From Scilla litardierei (Eukaryota; Streptophyta; Magnoliopsida; Asparagales; Asparagaceae): a DNA stretch of 64,000 nucleotides. A model generated the notes under the pieces. The model saw only the letters and a program-made list of their open reading frames with translations. It was not told the origin of the DNA and searched no databases. Positions within the stretch are counted from its first letter, which is position 1. Every line of letters starts with the position of its first letter. The position numbers and the translations under genes are program-made. Of this stretch, positions 43,278 to 54,639 are shown piece after piece. The DNA lies in the NCBI GenBank assembly GCA_030789695.1, contig CM061142.1, forward strand, positions 277,195,043 through 277,259,042, written 5' to 3'.

Positions 43278-45301
43278 TGTTAGATGCGACGATCTAGGAT
43301 CTCTAGTTTGATGAAGACAAACATGTGTTGCTATTTAACGTGTGTGCTAAGCGTGTTTCAGGAATGGCAAAAGCGTTAATTATGCAAAGAGTTGACTAAG
43401 TCAAAAGATGGAGAAATTGCTATTCATATAGCAAATGAACTTTGTCAAAGAGCTATATACTTAGCATAGTTGACTTGGTCAAATATGGGATGAGATGGAG
43501 AGAATCTCATTGGCTGAATTCAAATAAATTGATGGATTTGTTCATATCTTTTTTCCTTCCATATCTCCTAGCCTCTCTTAGTCCTAGTTAACTTTTCCTA
43601 GCACAAGTGGGCTTGGACCAAGTCAAGATAGTACCGTAGCCATACTAGCCGAACTCCCCTAACCTTGCCTTGCCTTGCCTTGTTGCATCAATAAAAAAAC
43701 CCTAGGGGCTAGCTATAAAAGACATCATCTTTTCTACTCTAGGTGTGTCGGCCATTGATATTCCAAGGAAAAAAGATTGCGTCAACACTAAGGAAAGAGA
43801 GGAGAGCATAGCTTAATCTAAACCCTAGCCTTACGCAATATATTGCTTCTCCTTCCTCCTATAGCCACAAGCCTCATCTACCTTGATCCAAGCTCCACGC
43901 CCAAAGGATCCTAAGCCGCATCATCCTATCATCATCCTCCATTACCAAGAAGAAGGATCCACGCAAGGGCATGCTGACCTAGAGGAGAGCCGCATCTTCA
44001 GACTCGTCGACCCATGCCATAGGGGAGTTGCCACCGCATCAACCCTCACAAAGAGGTGCCTACTACCGTAGCACGAGAGCTCTCGTCACCGTTAAAGAGT
44101 CACTGTTGAGAGATACGAGTCGCCGTGAGAGTCCTGCTGCTGCTTTTGAGTCATTTCTCGTCGTCGATCAAGCAGGTGCCAAAGCCTCTCGCCGTTGGAA
44201 TTAGATCACCGCCGTCGAGGTCGACAGCTCGTCCATCAAGTCGTCATTCGAAGGTCGCAGCCTGCCACCTGAGTCGTAGTCGTAGTCTCCTTGTCATCGG
44301 AGCTAGCTGCCACTGGAGAGCCGTACGCTATCAAGTCGCTGTCGTGCCAAGGAAGCATCGTCGCTTTAGGTTGTCAGAGATTGCGAGTCAAAGTTGTCGA
44401 TGTGATCTAGTCGCCTTCAAAGACTTCATTGCTGTTGCCGTGGAGATCGTCGCACGTCGACGAGAACTCGGGGTTGAGGGGCTGTCGTTGAAGAGCCATC
44501 GAGGAGGCACCGTCGAGTCGAGTTGAGTCGAGGAGACACTGTCGAGTTATCGGAAAAATTCGAAACCCGAACGATGCCGTGAAAGAGAAGTAGCCCTTAT
44601 GTCGAGTCGCCGTCGAGTTGGAGAAGCGCATGCATCAAGCTGACGTGGACGAGTTTTGCATTTGAAAGTTGTTTTAATGGTTTGCTGTGCATGTGGACCG
44701 AAGTAATTTAACTTTTGGATGGGATTGCTATATGCACAGACCAGAGTGCTTTCAAAGATTGATGAGCCACAACTTGAGATCCAGGAGTCAGATTAAGACA
44801 CAGTTTGCATCAGACTGAAGCTGACGATGTGCTGATTGATAGAGACAACTACACGGACACAAACTGAGCATTTCTAAACTCTTTACTCTTTATATTTGTG
44901 TATTAGTGTATCGATCTCTGTAGGGAAAACTTTACCAGTTTTTGTGTTATTTGGGACTTGTCTGGTTGGGGCTAGACAAGAGGGTCTTGATGTGTTGGTG
45001 CAGTCAAGATATGCATTTACTAGATTGATAGGGTTCTGTGTTGAGTGTGGTACAGTCTAGGTGGGGAGTTGGAGCTAGGACCCCATTGTAGGTATACAGA
45101 AGGAACTTGTTAATGCTAGTTTTTGCTTGGGGGCTGCACGTAGGTCGTTTATGCGACTGAACCCGGGTAAATCTGTGCATACTCTGTGATTGTCTCTTAT
45201 TCACTCTGCTTGTGTTCTTAAATGCGTGTGATTTCTCGTGGGTTGCACGAGAATGATTTTATTAGCCTATTCACCCCCTAGGCTAGGATCCAGATCCAAC
45301 A
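43278..45301 (+). repeat. B 5' LTR
   Basis: TGTTAGATGCGACG...AGATCCAACA, with a TATA box CTATAAAAG at 43713-43721 (right LTR 56393-56401). It holds a GTCG/CGTCGAG-rich middle part (44090-44630) giving spurious Arg/Ser ORFs on both strands. Confidence 0.9.
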
Positions 45302-45303
45302 AG

Positions 45304-45315
45304 TGGTATCAGAGC
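45304..45315 (+). promoter_or_regulatory. Primer binding site of B
   Basis: TGGTATCAGAGC two bases after the LTR, complementary to the 3' end of plant initiator Met tRNA. Confidence 0.85.
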
Positions 45316-46437
45316 CGGTTTTAGGACCAAGCCTAGGATTGACCATGAATCCTATTGATAGTGCTTTTGCTGAGGGTCAGCCCATATCACGTCCCCTAGA
45401 TTTAATGGAGTAGATTATGCTTATTGGAAAAATCGAATGAGAATCTACTTAATTTCTATTGATTATAAAGCTTGGCAAATTGTTGAAAAAGGCTATAAAC
45501 CACCTGTCATTAAAATTGACAACTTTGAGATGATTAAACCTGATGATAAATGGGATGAAAATGATTGGAGACTTTATTCTCTTAATGTTAAATCTATGAA
45601 TGCTCTCATTTTTTCATTAGATAAATCTGAATTCAATTGTATCTCACATTGTCTAACTGCGCAGGAAACATGGCATACATTGGAGGTGACACACGAGGGA
45701 ACGTCACAGGTGAAAGAGTCTAAACTTGCACTTCTGAGCACAGAGTACGAGGTATTTTGCATGCTACCATCAAAGACCAAATTAGATATGTTTGCGAGGT
45801 TCACCAACATCGTCTATAAGTGTAGCTCGCTCAGTAAGCCATATTCAAGCCTTGAACATGTGAGGAAGATATTAAGAGCACTGCCAAGCTCTTTCAGGCC
45901 TAAAGTCACCGCCATCCAAGAAGCGAAGGATCTATCGCAGATGAGGGTGGAGGACTTGATAGGTAACTTAATGTTTAATGAGCTTGAATTACAAAATATT
46001 AAAGAAAGAGAGAAACCTGAGGAGAAGCAAAAAGCTTCAAAGCCACTTGCTCTAAAAGCTAGCGAAGATAAAGATGATGAGGAGGAGATTGCGCTAATGG
46101 TTAGAAATTTTCAGAAAGTTTGTCAGAACTCCTCAAGGAAGATCAGAAATGCATAAAAGGTTCATTCGCTCTAACACTTTTAATTACGATAAAAATTCCT
46201 CTGAACAAGATTCTGCTAAAGAGTGGAATGCTTCATATGCAGGAAAAAGGGACACTTTGCAAAGCAATGTAGACAAGCGACTGCTCAGGTTGCAAAAGAT
46301 AAAGGAAAATCCAAAATGCTAACTTGGGACATGGACATCAAAGATGAGGATGAGGATAAAGAGGTTGTAGCCTACTCCGATGTCGTCTGCCTAATGGAAA
46401 ATAATGATGAGGTAAATTCCTTCACTAAAGCGGAATT

Positions 46438-46442
46438 GTTAG
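46438..46442. repeat. TSD GTTAG, left of A
   Basis: Matches 53863-53867. Confidence 0.92.
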
Positions 46443-46940
46443 TGATGGAAATTGAATTCCACCCCCAAGTGATTTTGATGATGAGCACACCAAATGAAGC
46501 TTAGTGTACTAACTACACTACAATTAAGTGTGTAGATTATGCGACAAATGAAAAGCTTTATTCATACTCAAAGAAGAGCAATCTACGCTCAAAGACAAGG
46601 ACGAACGTAGCTAAGATCAAATGATGAAGCTCAAAGCTCAAATAGAACAAGAAGCTCAAGTGAAGCTCACATCTACTCCATCAAATTGATCAAGCTTCCG
46701 AAGACGTGTCCTAGTCTATAGTGAGTGTGTTGTGTCTTTCTTAGGGTATTGTTAAAGCCAAATCGTATAGACAATCACACACACAAATGATTTTAAAATG
46801 TTTTTGAATATATTTTAAATCATCTTCAAAAATGATTTTTGAGAGCTTTCTCTAGTCGTTTTGTAATTCCGTAGTGAAACTCCACACACCCTGGAGTTAG
46901 CTACTTATTTGACTAGCTGTGTCGCAGGAAAAACTCCTCT

Positions 46941-47041
46941 GGGAGTCGACTACCAAAGGTAGGGAGTCGACTACCAGCTGAGAATTAAGATTTCCTGAAA
47001 CACACTGGGAGTCGACTACCACTCCTAGGGAGTCGACTACC
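46941..47041. repeat. GGGAGTCGACTACC motif pairs upstream of the A promoter
   Basis: Four copies starting 46941, 46962, 47007 and 47028: two pairs, each with a 21-bp step, lying about 115-215 bp before the TATA box. The core AGTCGACT is a perfect palindrome. The matching sites in the 3' LTR start at 52657, 52678, 52723 and 52744. Confidence 0.9.
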
Positions 47042-47156
47042 AGCTGTCGAAGTTTGACGTTTTGACTTGAATTTTGAAATATTGTTGAGCGATTTTCTCC
47101 CATGATTTTTGGGACAAAAGTCAAAGTAATTTGAATTTCAAACTCTCAGATTTCTC

Positions 47157-47166
47157 CTATAAATAG
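47157..47166 (+). promoter_or_regulatory. TATA box of A 5' LTR
   Basis: CTATAAATAG, repeated at 52873-52882 in the 3' LTR. Confidence 0.65.
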
Positions 47167-48148
47167 ATGACCATTTTTCATTGAGAAAATGACAACAACT
47201 ATTGAATTCAAATTCTCTCGTGCAAACGCTCTAAAGTTCTAAGCTCTCATTCTCTCTTTAGCCAATTCTGTTTTATTTGTGATCTTGCAAATTCTGTTAT
47301 TATTTTCTGAAGATCATAATCTTGTTTTATTGGCTAACTGTTTTTCAAATCCGTATTACTCTTCTCTTGATTTTTTGTTTAAAGGATTTTTGAAAAACAT
47401 TAGATCTAGATCATAAAGAATTCATTCGTATCTTTTTGTGATCTAGAATCTTATTCTATCACGCCACTACACGCAATTTTGTCTATTATTATTTGGCTAT
47501 AGAATCTGGGTGTAAAACCAATCTCCACCAATTTATTGTGGTGAATTAGATATCAATTTTATTGTGTTGTTGTTGGAACCCTAGACAAGTCTAGGTGCTA
47601 CCAGTTGGAAATCCTGGTCAAGACTAGGTCATTAGAAATCCTAACGAGTGGAGTTAGGTGCTTGTATTTGCCAAGGCAGATAGTGGAAAATCGTGTACCA
47701 GATTGGTCGGGGACTGGACGTACCCAAAAGTTGTGGGGAACCAGGATAAAAATCCTTGTGTCTGCGATTATTTATCTGTGTTTGTTTATCTTTGCTCTTA
47801 CTTTATTATTTGCTAATTGTTGTTCATCTATTGCAAAGATTAACTTACTTTTATCCGCTGTGAATAAAGATATAATATTTGTAGTACTTGTAATCTTATC
47901 TATCTTAACTGTGCTTATAAATTCTCTGGGAGTCGACTACTGTTCATAGGGAGTCGACTACCTGCTGTGAAATTACTCTGTGATTTTTTAGATTACTTTG
48001 TTGATTAAGTACCAAGCATAGATCGCTCTACTTGGTTTCTTAGGCAACATTAGAAGGACTTTTATTAACAATCGAAAAAGTTTACTATTTGCACAACACT
48101 ATTCAACCCCCCTTCTAGTGTTGTTTGCCATCCACAGGATCCAACAAT

Positions 48149-48160
48149 TGGTATCAGAGC
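48149..48160 (+). promoter_or_regulatory. Primer binding site of A
   Basis: TGGTATCAGAGC, two bases after the LTR; complement of initiator Met tRNA 3' end, usual for Sireviruses. Confidence 0.88.
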
Positions 48161-48175
48161 AAGGCTACAAAGGTG

Positions 48176-49849
48176 ATGGCGTCAACATCTTTCCATTCTG
48201 AAGGACTGAATACCATGCTACCACCACTGTTCAACGGAACCAACTATGCTAGCTGGAAGATCCGAATGAAGACTCACCTAGAGTCATTAGACATTGAAGC
48301 TTGGACCGTTACTAAAGTCCCGTACATCGCACCTACTGACGTTGAGTTTGGGAAATGGTCTGTCGACGACAAGAAGAGAGATAATCTCAATGCAAAAGCA
48401 ATGAATGCACTATTTTGCACCGTAACAGGAAATGAGTTCAATCGAGTCGTCCAATGTGAGACATCACACCAAATATGGCATACTCTTCAGGTAAGTCACG
48501 AAGGAACCGAAAAGGTAAAAGAATCCCGCATAAATGTTTTACATTCAAAATTTGAATCTTTTAAAATGGAAGAAGGAGAGAGTATCACCGATGTGAATAC
48601 TCGTTTTACTAATATTACAAATGAGCTTGCAGGATTAGGAAAGAAACTTTCCGAATATGAGTAGGTAATGAAGATACTAAGATCCCTCCGACCCGAGTGG
48701 AAGGGAAAAACAACTGCCATTCGAGAAGCTCATAACGTAAAAGACCTCACCATCGAAGAACTAATGGGAAACCTCATGGCATATGAGATTGAGCTTGAAG
48801 AAGATAAGAAGATCGAAGAAAAACCAAAGGAGAAGAGTCTCACGTTCAAAGCCCAAGAGGAAGATTCCGATTACACGGACAAAGAAGACCATATCACATT
48901 CATCTCAAAGAACATCAAAGAGTTCATCACAAGTAAGTATGGAAAACGCTCTTTTAGACCCACTAACGGTATTATTTGTTTTGGTTGCAATAAACCAGGG
49001 CACGTCAAGAGAGACTGTCCATTGGAGAGAAACATTCGTGATTCCAGAGATCGTGGAAAGAACAGAGGCAATAATGAAAAGCGAAACAATGGAAGAAACA
49101 AATTCTGACGACCAAAGAAGGAAGCTTACGCAGCCTTCGACCAGAGCGACGATTCCTCATCCGATGAATCCTCAGCAGAAGATAACGATGAAAGAAGAGA
49201 AACAGCACACATGTGCTTCATGGCATCCACATCCTCCAAGGTAAGCTCGCATCATGATTCATCTAGCGACAATGATTCGTCATCAAGTGATGATGAAGAC
49301 ATGGATTATAGGGGAGCATATAAAGAGCTATGCAAAATGCATGAAAAGCTCATAAAAGAACATAGAAGAACACTTAGAAATATTAAAAGGGATACTAAAG
49401 AAAAAGAAGAAATCACTAAAGAAAATAGTCTCCTTAAAGAAAAAAATGATTTTCTGCAAAAAGATATTTCATTGGTAAATGAAAAAGTTGAGAATCTGAA
49501 TAATCTTATCGTATCTGTCAAAGATAAATACGACGCTACGATGAAAATTATTGAGAATTTCAACAAAGGAAAAGGGAAGCTAGATAGTATAATAAATGAT
49601 CAAAAAGCCTCATCTAGCCAAACCGGACTCGGTTATGATTCACATCATACCAAGAAACAGGTTAAGCATACTAGGATGCATCATTCTAACGATAATTTTT
49701 TGAGCATCTGGATACCAAAGAAATTATCTGATCAACGAAAGAAAAGGTACGCTACTGACTTTGTTCAACAAATTCATTTAAACAAAAATTATAAATATGT
49801 TGTTCATGAAGGAACTAAACCATACTGGGTTTGGCTTCCTAAAGACTAA
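48176..49849 (+). pseudogene. A gag, one frame with two in-frame stops
   Basis: The ATG at 48176 (MASTSFHSEGLN) opens a single frame of 558 codons interrupted only by TAG at 48662-48664 and TGA at 49106-49108; no indel. Order: UBN2-like capsid (FNGTNYASWKIRMKTHL at about 18-34; HTLQVSHEGTEKVKESR), CCHC knuckle CFGCNKPGHVKRDC (268-281), an acidic Ser/Asp-rich stretch, and a coiled coil of about 100 residues (about 370-470). The end is GTKPYWVWLPKD. Gag packages element RNA in cytoplasmic particles. An upstream in-frame ATG (48125) lies within the LTR and is less likely. Whether stops are bypassed is unknown. Confidence 0.88.
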
Positions 49850-50589
49850 CTCCTCGGACTCAAAAGCTAAAGAGTACCATAAACGTTTATTTTTTTCAGG
49901 TACTCTAAAGAAACAAAGAGGAGAAATCAAGATCCAAACGATTGATAACTGGATCAGAATCAAAAGCGCTCTTTTACAACTTAATCGTTTTTTTGCAAAA
50001 TATACATGCTTAAATTTATTTAAATAAGTTAATATATTTTTTCTTTATATGACTTTTAAATGATTATGTTTTACTCTTAAAACATTTCGTGTTCAGAAAA
50101 CGCACTCAAACTTGGATCAAAACCCCCTCGGGATGAGAAAACGACTCAACCCAGTAGGGAGTCGACTACCTACATGAGGGAGTCGACTACCAGTGCGTAT
50201 GCAAATTTCTGGGTTTGTTTTTTGACTAACTCCCATTGGGTTCTATAGAGTTAATGGGTTCATATCCACAAAGGCAACTTATACCCAATAAGATAAAACT
50301 CTATCCTAACCATCCATCCCTTGATCCTAAGGCCCTCTTTCTTCACCATCTTTCATCCTATGTTAAAAACCCCCAAGAGAAACCCTAGGGTAGCCGACTA
50401 CACCATTCCCCTCTTTCTCTTGAAATTTTTCTTGGTGCTTGGGTTGCTTGGAGCTCTTCCAACTTCATCCCTTTCTCAAATTTACTCAAGGTAAAAACTT
50501 TTTACTTCAAGATTTTTTACTTCAATCATTTTAGTCTTGATTTCCTTGCTTATCTAGTATTGTAAAATTCTTGTTTTTACTCTATCTAG
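49850..50589 (+). other. A interior spacer between gag and second ORF
   Basis: Noncoding, with a further GGGAGTCGACTACC pair at 50157/50178 (21-bp step) and a leader-like pyrimidine-rich stretch (50440-50589). The sequence just upstream of 50590 resembles a 5' UTR. Confidence 0.6.
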
Positions 50590-51737
50590 ATGCCTCTCAA
50601 GGGAATATTTTCCAAGAAGAGAAAAACCTCATCTGAATCTGCTTCTGAGAAAGAAACTATCCTACCCTATCTGTTTAGGAGCACCACTTTTGAACACTTC
50701 GTTAAAATCTCTAAACAACCCATCCTCCAGGAGAGATTTGTTAAGCTTGATGATGTAGTAAACTATGGAATTGATAGCATACTAGATTTCTAGAACTTGG
50801 CCAACCTATTTTCCTCTGAAACCACTTATCTTTGCTATCCCAGGCTTGTGCACTTATTTTATGCTAATATGGATTACGATCTTGCTAAAAGCCGTTTTAT
50901 CACCAAATTTCTTGATACAAAACTTGTCATTACCATTAAATCTCTTGGAGAAGCCCTAGGCATTCCATATTCTGGCATGTTGCTTGATAAAATAGAAATG
51001 ACTGAAAGAAGTGTTTAGAGAGAATGTATTTGCCAGGAAGGCATTTTCAGACTAAACTTCCCTGTAGCGATCTTCGCTATCCGGCAAGAATTCTGGCAAA
51101 TATATTATCCTACAACATCACTCAAAAATCCGGAAGTCATTCTATCCTATCTGAGAAGCAGGCCAAATGCATCTATGCTATGTTAGGGAACATCCGCATC
51201 AATTGGGCCAAAGTCATCATGGATTCTATTCTTGCTTCAGCTTCTTCTGATAGACCCTCATCTACCTTAGCTCATGGACACTATCTTACATTAGCTATAA
51301 TGTGCCTTTGGATCATGAAATCTCAATTCTAGAACCGGCTCGAGTTTTTGATGTTCATGCACTTGGAAGAATGAATCTACACCATGATCTTGATGAGAAC
51401 ATTCCCGAAGAAAACTTGCAATCGAATGAGGATCATCATCCTCCAGGAGAGGTAAGAAAATTGTTGTTTCAGATTCTCAGGATGAAGAAGAAGGAGAAGA
51501 AGAAAAAGGAAGCGAGGAAGAAGAATAAGAAGCACCGGCATATATCCTTGAACTTCAAGAAATGCTTCTGAAGAAAATTGGGAAATTGAAGATATCACAA
51601 GAGAAAGGCTTTGAAGACCTTAACAAAAAGGTGGACGACCTCAAAGAACTTGTTGTGAAAAGAAAAAAATGACGGAGGACACGCTTGTCATGATCCTTGA
51701 TGAGATCAAGGAACTGAAGAAGAACGGCGGTCATCCT
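50590..51737 (+). pseudogene. A second ORF: 'putative plant transposon protein'-like domain plus acidic/coiled C terminus
   Basis: The ATG at 50590 gives MPLKGIFSKKRKTSSES, a basic start. After TAG (50791-50793) the same frame reads TYLCYPRLVHLFYANM and SLGEALGIPYSGML, then a shift near 51020. The next frame reads PARILANILSYNI, KQAKCIYAMLGNIRINWAKV. A final part is Glu/Lys-rich with a coiled coil (KISQEKGFEDLNKKVDDLKE) ending at TAG near 51737. YP.LV..FYANM...LG..L.IP.SG resembles the plant-specific transposon-protein domain found with retroelements (PF20167, from memory). It has no known enzymatic motif. It is broken by at least two stops and two shifts. It stands where pol would be. Confidence 0.55.
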
Positions 51738-52154
51738 TAGCTTTTCTTAAAAACAATGGTTTTCAAACAATGTTTCCAAAAACTATGATTTCGAACTTAT
51801 GGATTGTAATAACTCTTTAATCGTGTGATGTTTGCTACTATGAACTTATCCATTATGCAATATATTAATTGCTCTTATAACTAACATCTCTCTTGCATGA
51901 ATAGATAATTGAATTCCCTCCTAAGAATTATATTATGATTCATATGTCATTGGATTTTTTTGTTGATGACAAGGGGGAGAAAAATATGAAATGCAAAAAT
52001 GAATATATCATATGTATTGTATTGTTTTGCTAACGTCTTCGATGCAGGGGGAGAACCGCATCAAATCAGTGGGGAGTAAGTATACCTTCATGTACTTTCG
52101 TATTTCAACTTACTTCATTTTTCATTTGGGTGTCATCATCAAAAAGGGGGAGAG
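51738..52154 (+). other. A 3' noncoding region with repeated GGGGGAGA tracts
   Basis: Purine tracts occur at about 51973-51982 (AAGGGGGAGAAA), 52047-52056 (GCAGGGGGAGAA) and directly before the LTR (52141-52154). Multiple purine tracts near the 3' LTR are known for Sireviruses. No coding frame. Confidence 0.7.
52141..52154 (+). promoter_or_regulatory. Polypurine tract of A
   Basis: AAAAAGGGGGAGAG directly before the 3' LTR start TGATGG. Confidence 0.85.
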
Positions 52155-53862
52155 TGATGGAAATTAAATTCCACCACAAGTGATTTTGATGATGAGCACA
52201 CCAAATGAAGCTTAGTGTACTAACTACACTACAATTAAGTGTGCAGATTATGCGACAAATGAAAAGCTTAATTCATACTCAAATAAGCGCAATCTATGCT
52301 CAAAGACAAGGACGAACGTAGCTAAGATCAAATGATGAAGCTCAAAGCTCAAATAGAACAAGAAGCTCAAGTGAAGCTCACATCTACTCCATCAAATTGA
52401 TCAAGCTTCCGAAGACGTGTCTTAGTCTATAGTGAGTGTGTTGTGTCTTTTTAGGGTATTATTAAAGCCAAATCGTATAGACAATCACACACACACACAC
52501 AAACGATTTTAAAATATTTTTGAATATCTTTTAAATCATCTTCAAAATTGATTTTTGAGAGCTTTCTCTAGTCGTTTTGTAATTCCGTAGTGAAACTCCA
52601 CACACCCTGGAGTTAGCTACTTGTTTGACTAGCTGTGTCGCAGGAAAAACTCCTCTGGGAGTCGACTACCAAAGGTAGGGAGTCGACTACCAGCTGAGAA
52701 TCAAGATTTCCTGAAACACACTGGGAGTCGACTACCACTCCTAGGGAGTCGACTACCAGCTGTCGAAGTTTGACGTTTTGACTTGAATTTTGAAATATTG
52801 TTGAGCGATTTTCTCCCATGATTTTTGGGACAAAAGTCAAAGTAATTTGAATTTCAAACTCTCAGATTTCTCCTATAAATAGATGACCATTTTTCATTGA
52901 GAAAATGACAACAACTATTGAATTCAAATTCTCTTGTGCAAACACTCTAAAGTTCTAAGCTCTCATTCTCTCTTTAGCCAATTCTGTTTTATTTGTGATC
53001 TTGCAAATTCTGTTATTATTTTCTGAAGATCATAATCTCGTTTTATTGGCTAACTGTTTTTCAAATCCGTATTACTCTTCTCTTGATTTTTTGTTTAAAG
53101 GATTTTTGAAAAACATTAGATCTAGATCACAAAGAATTCATTCGTATCTTTGTGTGATCTAGAATCTTATTCTATCAAGCCACTACACGTAATTTTGTCT
53201 ATTATTGTTTGGCTATAGAATCTTGGTGTAAAACCAAGCTCCACCAATTTATTGTGGTGAATTGGATATCAATTTTATTGTGTTGTTGTTGGAACCCTAG
53301 ACAAGTCTAGGTGCTACCAGTTGGAAATCATGGTCAAGACTATGTCATTGAAAATCCTAACAAGTGGAGTTAGCTGCTTGTATTTGCCAAGGCAGATAGT
53401 GGAAAATCTCATACCGGATTGGTCGGGGATTGGACGTACCCAAAAGTTGTGGGGAACCAGGATAAAAATCCTTGTGTCTGTGATTGTTTATCTGTGTTTG
53501 TTTATCTTTTCTCTTACTTTATTATTTGCTAATTGTTGTTCATCTATTGCAAAGATTAACTTACTTTTATCCGCTGTGAATAAAGATATAATATGTGTAT
53601 TATTTGTAATCTTATCTATCTTAACTGTGCTTATAAATTCTCTGGGAGTCGACTACTGTTCATTGGGAGTCGACTACCTGCTATGAAATTACTCTGTGAT
53701 TTTTTAGATTACTTTGTTGATTAAGAACAAAGCGTAGATCGCTCTACTTGGTTTCTTAGGCAACATTAGAAGGACGTTTATTAACAATCAAAAGAGTTTA
53801 CTATTTGCACAACACTATTCAACCCCCCTTCTAGTGTTGTTTGCCATCCACAGGATCCAACA
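52155..53862 (+). repeat. A 3' LTR
   Basis: Nearly identical to the 5' LTR. Motif pairs at 52657/52678, 52723/52744 and 53644/53665. Confidence 0.93.
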
Positions 53863-54639
53863 GTTAGATGTTTGTGAAGAAATGCAAAATAAGATTAATG
53901 AGCTTAAACTCACATTGAATGACTATAGGAATGCTAGCTTTAAATTACAAAAAGAAAACTGTGACATTTCTGATGAGGTAGAAATTCTTAAAGAGAAACT
54001 TGTTGCGTGTAATGCTAAAGTTGTGTCACTAGAAAAAGAAAAAGCTAGCATGACTGAAAAAGCTACATGTCTTTCATGTCCTTCCTTATTGAATGATATT
54101 AGCATACTTAAACAAGATTTGACTAAGCTCGAAACTGAAAAAGACTATGTGATTAGAGAGCTTAATGATAAATTCTGCATGTTGGATAATGACTTTAAAA
54201 AAAATTTGAGTTTGAAAAGAAGGAAGAGGAAAACAAGAGAGCTTTTATTAGTAAATGCACCTTGCTTGTGGATGAAAATAAATTATTAAAATCCAAAGTT
54301 TCTAATCTAGAATTGTCATTAAGAAAAGTTTCAATTGGTAAACATTCGTTGGATACCATACTTGAAAATCAATTATATGGCAATAATAGAAGAGGACTTG
54401 GATTTGGTTTGAAAATGTTGAAAAGCCCAAATTTAAGAAATTTCACAATGTGCCTTCTATTGTGAAAAATATGCATGCAAAATGCTTTACTTGTGATAGT
54501 GTTGGTCACACATCCTATTATTCTAAGTTTAGGAACACAAACATAAAGTTCAATCAAGTATGAGTTCCTAAAATTTTAATGGCTAACACTAGTGGACCTT
54601 ATTGGATTCCAAGGTCAAACTTAACACCTTTCATGTAGA

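Larger units (their letters stand above)
46443..48146 (+). repeat. A 5' LTR
   Basis: TGATGGAAAT...GGATCCAACA. TATA box CTATAAATAG at 47157-47166. Six GGGAGTCGACTACC motifs in three pairs (46941/46962, 47007/47028, 47928/47949): two pairs upstream of the TATA box and one near the 3' end of the LTR. Confidence 0.93.
46443..53862 (+). mobile_element. Element A: Sirevirus-like copia with gag plus an unusual second ORF, no pol
   Basis: LTRs at 46443-48146 (1704 bp) and 52155-53862 (1708 bp) that are nearly identical by eye, TSD GTTAG. The innermost, hence youngest, layer. The 4.0-kb interior holds gag (48176-49849) and a second ORF region (50590-51737) resembling a plant transposon-protein domain. 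There is no protease, integrase or RT. A solo LTR of the same family is at 8601-10455. Confidence 0.93.
45345..54637 (+). pseudogene. B gag, split by element A
   Basis: The ATG at 45345 opens MNPIDSAFAEGQPISRP. A one-base loss near 45395 shifts the frame, which then reads YWKNRMRIYL and HTLEVTHEGTSQVKESKL. A knuckle CFICRKKGHFAKQC lies near 46229-46270, followed by an acidic stretch (DMDIKDEDEDKEV). A is inserted after 46442, and the coding sense resumes at 53868 in a coiled coil (NKINELKLTLNDYRNASFKL). A second knuckle at about 54483-54525 has Ser in place of its last Cys (CFTCDSVGHTSYYS). The end is SGPYWIPRSN near 54615. Several frame changes. Sirevirus Gag coiled coils are known to bind LC8-type dynein light chains; I saw no clear binding motif. 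Confidence 0.8.

Noticed and set aside
44125..44526. Arg/Ser-rich ORFs in B LTRs (also 56857-57207)
   Set aside because: GTCG/CGTCGA-rich LTR sequence open on both strands by composition.
46941..47041. CRISPR-like or transposon-end reading of the GTCGAC motifs
   Set aside because: Too short, head-to-tail pairs inside an LTR with no TSD; treated as binding-site-like repeats.
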